Source: Rugalucina vietnamica
Lineage: Eukaryota > Mollusca > Bivalvia > Lucinida > Lucinidae
Reading direction: 5' to 3'
DNA length: 64,000 bases
Assembly: GCA_964017185.1 (NCBI GenBank)
Contig: OZ024871.1
Coordinates: 22,792,488-22,856,487, forward strand
Shown: positions 57,862-64,000 of the stretch, in pieces
How the letters are laid out: every line of letters begins with the position of its first letter
Position numbering within the stretch: the first letter of the stretch is position 1
Notes under the pieces: model-generated
What the model was told of the DNA's origin: nothing
Seen by the model: the letters and a program-made list of their open reading frames with translations, nothing else
The model's database searches: none
Program-made: the position numbers and the translations under genes

Positions 57862-58870
57862 GTAATTTAAGAATACGATTTTCTGATTTTATATCATGGC
57901 TCGTATTATCCTCCGTAGGTGATGCTGATCTGGCAGAAGATGCTGGTTGTTGAGGCTGTAAGCGGCTCAGCCTCGTTTCCAGATACGGAAATGCAACGCT
58001 TAGAAGGTTGTCAACAACTCGACGTAGAAAAAAGAGAGGTATTTATCATTAGAGGCATCCTAGAGAGAAACAACAAAAAAGAGCGTTTTTATCATAAAAA
58101 AGCAGTTTGTACAGCAAAATTTCGTCGCTCGATTTTGCCACACTTGGTTGTTTGCGACACATTTTAGAATAACAATGAAATGTGTGTACCCACCATCTTG
58201 CAGATCTGGACTAAATACATGTAACTTTTAAGTTTACCGTGATTTTCGTGCACTTAGGAAGATCGATCGATCTACTTGAGATGCTTTGAACTACAGTAGA
58301 TCAATGAAATTGTGGAATGTCGGTAATTTGTGTAACCCGAACCCGAGTTCCGAGATAGCATACCCGAGTTGAAAATTCAAATCTTATAACACAACCATAA
58401 AAAAGAAAATAAAGAATATTTAACTATTTGCTTTAACTAAATACACCATTCTCCATTACTTTTATACCAAATATTCCAAATATGTAATCTTATTTGCTTT
58501 TACAAGCATTATTTCGGTTTTGAACTTGGTAAAATGTGTAGGCGGAATTTACTAAGGGAAGTAAATCGCGCATAACTAAATAACTAAACAGTAATAAAAC
58601 ACGGTACCGACGTCGGGAACCCGGGGACCAAATTAATATTGCGCGCAAAGATAAGTATGAAAATTACAACAACTGTAGTTTACAGTATTCCCCCCCCCCC
58701 CGTTTTATGCTTCCTCAAAGCAGTGATTGTGGATACACGTAAAAACCGACTCAGTGAGGCGGTTCTAACGAATACACACAATTTATGTTTTAGAGCGAAA
58801 AAGGGAAAGAAAACAGAGAAAGAAAAAATAATATGTACTCGAATTAGAGTGAAACAAAACACATATAATT

Positions 58871-59095
58871 GAGCCACCGCATAAGAAAACCGACAATCGG
58901 CATATACGAAAACAAAGGCGCAGACCAGCTACTCAGTAGCTTCGAAGCTGATCAGCGCCTTAGTTTTCGCTACATGGATAGTACGATTCCCGGCTTTACA
59001 TTTTAAAATAAAATCATCAATTTAAATAATCCAGCCTTAAGCCATCCCCAGTGCTTGTACAGCTCGGTTTGTGTCGGACCTGTTCGGAAACCATG
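58871..59095 (-). mobile_element. GAGCC MITE, end lost
   Basis: Diverged copy inside the Mutator-like element. Confidence 0.75.
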
Positions 59096-59867
59096 GGTAT
59101 ATTTTCAGAAGAAAAAAAAAAAAAAAAACAACACAAGCGAATGCAGTTTTCGCTATGTTCAGTCAGGGTCTCTAAAGACCCTGGTTTAGTACACAGCGTG
59201 CTCAACTCCTTTATTCTAATTGAATGATTAGTGGTGTTTATCGTTCCAACAAACAATTTTTCAGTCACGCCGAGACAGAATCACCGCCTCTTGTGTATTC
59301 AGTTTGGGGTACATTTGTGAGTAGCGCTACTCGCTGTAATAAGCGGATAGTATTTGTTTCTGATAAACAGCCATATAGGATGATTATATTTCACCGGAAA
59401 GTTGTTATTTTATTATTTTACAAAATATATCTTTCAAGTATTTAAGGCAACTATGACTGTCATTTTATTAATGAAATGTTTGCACAGTACAACAAAATAG
59501 ACGTTTTAACTTGTAGTAAAGAAAAGAATATAGCTGTTTCGCGCTTATTATAAGAAATTTGCGAAATTGAGGTGCAAAACTGCACGGACGTCAGACAAAA
59601 AATGACATAATTTTGACACTGGTTGCATCAACAGGTAGTAAGATTGCGGCGAAAAATGACTCCGGTAAGTTTTGTAACTATTAATTTGTTTTCAAGGGTT
59701 GATTTTTGAAAGCATTAATCAAGTAAATTGTTAGTTGTTATCATATTTACTTAATATTTGAATGTCAAAATGCTTCTGCTGACGTAAATATTGCGTTAAT
59801 TATTTCATTGCAACATTTTTAATTACATTGCTTTATAGCGTTTCAAAAATGTCCCCGTCCAATTTAA

Positions 59868-60560
59868 AACCAGAGGACCATTGGTCCTGACAACGCTCAC
59901 CTGAAGCCTGATCTTGGAGTATTAAGTCATCATGAAATGACCTTGTCCATGAATACTCACACACCTTTACTGAATTCATAAGTTGTCTGCATCTGCAAAG
60001 TTTCAGGTCTCAAGCTGCGATAGTTTCCAAACCCAGTGATTTATGAGAAAACCATAATTTTAATTTTGATATTCAAATGACTTTGGGTCAAGGTCAAGAA
60101 ATGACCTTGGCCTTCATTAATTACTTACCTTCATTGACTCCATTGGTTGTGTGCATCTAGCAACTTCCAGGTCTCAGGCTGCAACAGTTTCCAAAATATC
60201 CATTGTTTTCGCCTTTTCCCATGTAAAAACCTATAATTCGAAAATTGACCTTGCTGTAAAATAGGTCAAGGTCATCCTATGGTCATCATTTGATCAAACT
60301 ATGATGGGCTGGAGTCCCAAATGCTACATACCAAGTTTCGCGAAAATTGGCCTGCCGGTTCTGGAGAAGAAAATTTTTGAGTGGTTTTTACCATATATGG
60401 GCGTGGCGGCCATCTTGATAATGTGACCTGGATTTCGCGATCAAACTTTTGTCTCCCCTACCCATGAATGCTCCACATAAAATTTCACTTTGATTGGCCC
60501 AGCAGTTTCAGAGAAGAAGATCTTTGAAAAGTGTGTATGGACGACAGACTGGCCAAGGTC
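59868..60560 (+). mobile_element. AACCAGAGGACC element, diverged fragment
   Basis: Start AACCAGAGGACCATTGGTCC and core phrases (CATATATGGGCGTGGCGGCC) present; tail missing. Confidence 0.65.
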
Positions 60561-60847
60561 AAGAGATGACCTTGACCTAAATTAATCACATACCTTCATC
60601 TACTCCATCAGTTGTTTGCATTTACCACTTTTCAAGCATCAGGCTGCAATAGTTTTCAAAAAATCCATAGTTACGCTGATACACCATCATGTAAATGTCC
60701 ATAACTTTTACAATTTGTATGCAATTGAACTAATAATTTTACTGATTTCTCTGTAGAAATGTAGTTTAAAAGCATAAAACTATCTTTAAATTTTAACCAA
60801 CCGTTCGCGAGTTATTAAACATGTTTATGATTTCCCGGGACCCACCT

Positions 60848-60960
60848 CGTATGTGTGACGTATGTATGCTTCCGTGTGAACCACGTATGTGTGACGTATG
60901 TATGCTTCCGTGTGAACCACGTATGTGTAACGTATGTATGGCGTAGCGAACCTGCCGCGT
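60848..60960. repeat. 36-bp tandem repeat, CGTATG-rich
   Basis: CGTATGTGTGACG at 60848 and 60884 and a variant at 60920; the ACGTATG word continues irregularly to ~61130. The 74-codon - strand frame here is only this repeat. Confidence 0.8.
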
Positions 60961-61240
60961 ACGTGCTATGAATTTTTAAGTGCACACGCAAATAAAACGT
61001 AGCATCTCGGCGTATGAGGAGTATGATCGAGCTACGCATCGAGGAGTATGAGCTACGTATGCTTACGTATGTACGACGTACGCGTGACCTACCTTTCGTA
61101 TCACGATACGCCGTAGATACGGGAGTGGATACGCGATAGTGTGACAGCGGTTTAAGTGGTAACGTAACTGGTGATTTTGTAAAAACGTATCCTTATGGGG
61201 TGTTTTGTCGTTTCAATGGACCACTTTGCGTTTGTTTTTT

Positions 61241-61445
61241 GTTTGTTTTCATGTCTAACGTCCAAGTCAACATTTTTCAGTCATATCGAGACGGAGCCAC
61301 CGCTTCCTGGGTATTTACCAGTACTATGGGTAGTAAATGTGCTATGTTTAAGGACATGAAAATGTCCAGTGGGCGTCGAACCCAGTACCTGAGGTCCTCT
61401 CGATTCGGAGTCCGATGCTCTACCACTTTGCCATCGTGGCGTATT
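61241..61445 (-). mobile_element. tRNA-derived SINE, second family
   Basis: - strand: GTGGTAGAGCATCGGACTCC (A box) and GGGTTCGACGCCC (B box), then a body ending in GACTTGGACGTTAGAC-type sequence. Tail-only fragments of this family occur near 16050-16130, 18045-18130, 20890-20990 and 59215-59280. Confidence 0.7.
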
Positions 61446-62539
61446 TTGGTCAAACTATATATATATATACTTTGTACCGCAAACTCAGATTTTTACTCAG
61501 TCTGAGGAAATATAGCTTCTGCAATCTATATCTATTTATTGGTTTTCAAGTACAGGAAGATGTGCAGAATTTGAACTTTTAACTGGGTCAATTGTCTGTG
61601 TATAGTAAAAGACCAACAAGTTATTAAAACACTATTTTCATTAGATATAATTATTGCATGTTCGGGTTTTAAAAATAAATAATACAGAAATAGCTTAAAA
61701 ATGCAATTTATTGGCGGAATAGAAAATAACATTTTTGTCACTCAGCCAAATTCACGTTTAAATATTTTGAATTAGAATAAAAGGCAATTAAAGCCCACCT
61801 AAATGCATGTATAATCAATGATACATGAGTAAACAAGTTAAAAATACTGGTCAACGAAGTAGCCCACAATTTACGAAAATATTCAAATCAAATGAAACAT
61901 CATGAAAGAATCATGAAAACTTGTAAATATAGCAAAATAAATTCCGCCTACACATTTTACCAAGTTTGAAACCGAAATAGTGCTTGCAAAAGCAAATAAG
62001 ATTACATATTTGGAATATTTGTTATAAAAGTAATGGAAAATGGTGTATTTAGTTAAAGCAAATAGTTTAATATTCTTTATTTTCTTTTATATGGTTGTAT
62101 TATAAGATTTAAATTTTCAACTCGGGTATGCTATCTCGGAACTCGGGTTCGGGTTACACAAATTACCGACATTCGAAATTGTGTTCCCAACCTGGCCACT
62201 AGTACCATTTTAACCCTTTGAAAGGGGCAGTCAAAAGCAAACCTTAGTTCTACCTGCTCCCAAATCCGACCTAACAATACATGCCATGAGTCACATTAAG
62301 CTCGTAAGACATTGCAAACCAGTGAAACCACCTGTCTGTACTAAATGGATTATGGAATGACATTTCAAAATAAATTTTACATGAAATTACCGTTATCAAG
62401 TTATTTACACGCCAGTAATGAATGTAGGGTTTTTAGTTTCTGTTTCTGTAAAAAGTGTTGTATCGAACACAGCAGCTCTATGGTCAAATGATAAAATAAT
62501 TGAAGAGGAAACGATTAATTCAAAGATAAACAGGAAATT

Positions 62540-62660
62540 AGACACTTCACACAAAAGCGAAATGGCGAGTTTGCACTTCCGGTTGTGAATTTGGTTGGAG
62601 TAAAAAAGAAGTGTTGGTTTACCTAAAAGCAGAATTCGTGGTGAGGTATGAAAGCTTAAA
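62540..62660. promoter_or_regulatory. Candidate CpG-poor promoter with ETS and YY1-like motifs
   Basis: GAAATGGCG (YY1-like) followed within ~15 bp by CACTTCCGG (ETS/GABP), a pair typical of TATA-less animal promoters. It lies 9.5 kb upstream of the epsin ATG, outside the 55300-62194 element, and could belong to epsin or to a gene right of the window. No transcript evidence. Confidence 0.3.
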
Positions 62661-62686
62661 CCGTGCCGTGCCGGGAAAAGTTATCC

Positions 62687-62780
62687 GCTGGTTTCTAGCT
62701 TTAAAAAAATCAGTATTGGAAATACAGGTAACCAGAACCCTGTTTTTCCAATATTGATTTTTTTAAAGCTAGAAACCAGC
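62687..62780. repeat. Palindrome with 40-bp arms
   Basis: GCTGGTTTCTAGCTTTAAAA and its inverse around a ~20-nt centre. Confidence 0.8.
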
Positions 62781-62833
62781 CGGTAATGCTAAAATGGTGA
62801 ATACAGACCATTGTTATCACGAAAGGTGTCACT

Positions 62834-62836
<3 letters not shown>

Positions 62837-62873
<37 letters not shown>
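62837..62873. repeat. (CAAT)n microsatellite
   Basis: About nine AATC/CAAT units. Confidence 0.9.
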
Positions 62874-62937
62874 CGACGGTAAAATAAATATTACTTGACT
62901 TGAATCATTTGCGAAACAGAATAATCATTTTAAGTGT

Positions 62938-64000
62938 GACGGAATAGCCTCTCTTGGTAGAATACGTTGGTGCAACCATCTTGAGTGCGTGTAATACTCG
63001 AAACTTTGTGAAGCGTGTAAGTGTTGACTAGATAGCGCAGTAAACCACCCTTGGTGGAGCATGTTTATCCACCGACGGGGATTAGCTGTGACATTGCTCG
63101 GCTGTTCGTTACATTTGGCGGGAGCGGTGGGATGATGGCAACTGCCTGAATCTGAAAATGAATCTGAATAGTTTACTGGTGACAAATGACATTATTTCAC
63201 CATGGGTTCGGATGGGGGAGAAAGTAGTCCCTAGAACGCACGAGTGAAGCGAACTTTGACACACAATCATCTGACATTACGGAGTTGCCAGAACGGAGTT
63301 TCCTTCTCCATGGGTTTCCCAGGCCAAGTCTCGGGGCGAGACTTCTCTGAGGAGGAGTAATGTGACGCTATAACATCCCTTGGTAGAATACGATTGATTA
63401 GAAACTCGTAACTTTGTGAAGCGAGTAAGCTTTTGACTATACAGCTAAGTAAACTACCCTTGGTGGGTGAGCATGCTTTTCCACAGACAGGGTTTGCTGT
63501 TGCTTGGCCCGGCTACACATTACATAAGGATGTTCGCTGCCAATGAGAACTGAGTATTCAAACTTTTTTTCGAACAGCTCTTTTTGGCATCAAAAATATA
63601 TAACAAGAGATATGAAAACAAAATAATTATAGGGTAGTGTGCATTTTTTCGAGCTACAGGCCTCAGAATTAGACATGCTTTACTGAAAAGTTAAAAATTT
63701 CATTTAATTTTCGTTTCTTTCATAGATCTATATATCGGTCCTGAACACAAATTACTAATCTAGGATGTTCTCAAAAGAGATTGAATTTATATGAAATTGA
63801 CTATTTGGTACCAAAAACCTACAAACATTTGCAACTGTGGCGGGATAGCCTCCCCTGGTAAAATACGTTGATGCAACGTATTAGCGGCATCTGGAGTGCT
63901 AGTATTAGCAACTCGAAACTTTGTGAAGCGAGTAAGTGTTGACTATATAGCGCAGTAAACCGCCCTTGGTGGGTGAGCATACTTTTCCACCTACGGGGTT
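62938..64000 (+). repeat. Three direct copies of an unidentified ~140-bp unit
   Basis: Copies at about 62938-63085, 63372-63510 and 63838-64000 (window edge), spaced 434 and 466 bp. Shared phrases in order: GGTAGAATACG, CTTTGTGAAGCG, GTTGACTA-TA-AGC, AGTAAAC, CCCTTGGTGG, TTCCAC. The sequence between them is mostly different. No coding frame, and no match to snRNA or tRNA sequences that I know. Confidence 0.7.

Larger units (their letters stand above)
58315..62174. mobile_element. Mutator-like element, 9-bp target duplication, ~238-bp arms
   Basis: Ends GAATGTCGGTAATTTGTG and its inverse; arms 58315-58553 and about 61937-62174 are nearly identical. GAAATTGTG is duplicated at 58306-58314 and 62175-62183; the inverted copy of the target at 55310-55325 shows the empty site. 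Long arms plus a 9-bp duplication are characteristic of Mutator (MULE) elements. No transposase frame. It carries an AACATGTCC hairpin, a GAGCC MITE, an AACCAGAGG fragment (59868-60560), a 36-bp tandem repeat and a SINE. Confidence 0.85.
55300..62194. mobile_element. DNA element CAGGTTGGGAACAC..., hosting two others
   Basis: Inverse arms of ~90 bp (55300-55393; 58236-58314 continued at 62184-62194) with GCCAC duplicated outside (55295-55299, 62195-62199). The right arm is split by 58315-62174, and 57047-57861 lies inside. Small frames at 55468-55701 (-) and 57919-58167 (+) are not recognisable. Poly-C at 56888-56917. Confidence 0.78.

Noticed and set aside
57919..58167. 82-codon frame on the + strand
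   Set aside because: No recognisable family, lies within an inverted-repeat element, and no splice or start context beyond an ATG.
60815..61039. 74-codon repetitive frame on the - strand as an antifreeze- or repeat-type protein
   Set aside because: It is the translation of a 36-bp CGTATG-rich tandem repeat inside a MULE, with no promoter or splice signal.

Overview
The window looks like animal nuclear DNA, most likely a lophotrochozoan and probably a bivalve mollusc. The genes have introns, animal orthologues and no operons. About three quarters of the sequence is introns and layered transposable elements, including elements with tandem cores and tetranucleotide microsatellites of the kind described in bivalves (Pearl-like). 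The species cannot be named from the sequence.

Two host genes converge tail to tail. On the + strand, 200-9536 holds the last six visible coding exons of DRC3 (LRRC48), a dynein regulatory complex subunit of motile cilia; its leucine-rich-repeat half lies left of the window. One DRC3 intron (1367-7352) has textbook U12-type AT-AC signals. On the - strand, 53042-21711 holds a complete eight-exon epsin gene (ENTH domain, two UIMs, six DPW motifs, a clathrin-box-like motif, three NPF motifs). The exons join in phase into 543 codons. The two proteins have no known shared pathway; they are simply neighbours.

The third long coding region, 30295-35160 (+), is the uninterrupted 1621-codon gag-pol of a Ty3/Gypsy-type LTR retrotransposon lying inside a 12.6-kb epsin intron. 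Its left LTR has an internal deletion, its right LTR is present twice in tandem, and it is flanked by a 5-bp target duplication. It sits inside a Harbinger-like DNA element.

The dominant non-coding component is a 234-bp palindrome-bearing MITE (termini GAGCC...GGCTC, A/T-rich 4-bp target duplications) with about 35 recognisable copies. Several copies lie directly against splice acceptors of DRC3 and epsin. Around them are: a 3.1-kb element with ~870-bp inverted arms (40909-44040); a foldback-type insertion with arrays of an 'ATTTCGTCTAAAGG' word (20048-21389); a Mutator-like element with 9-bp target duplications (58315-62174) nested inside another inverted-repeat element (55300-62194); Pearl-like arrays with 151- and 161-bp periods; ~455-bp core arrays ending in GACG-rich microsatellites; and tRNA-derived SINEs. 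The right edge (62938-64000) carries three direct copies of an unidentified ~140-bp unit. I found no convincing stand-alone tRNA, rRNA or snRNA gene and no CRISPR array.
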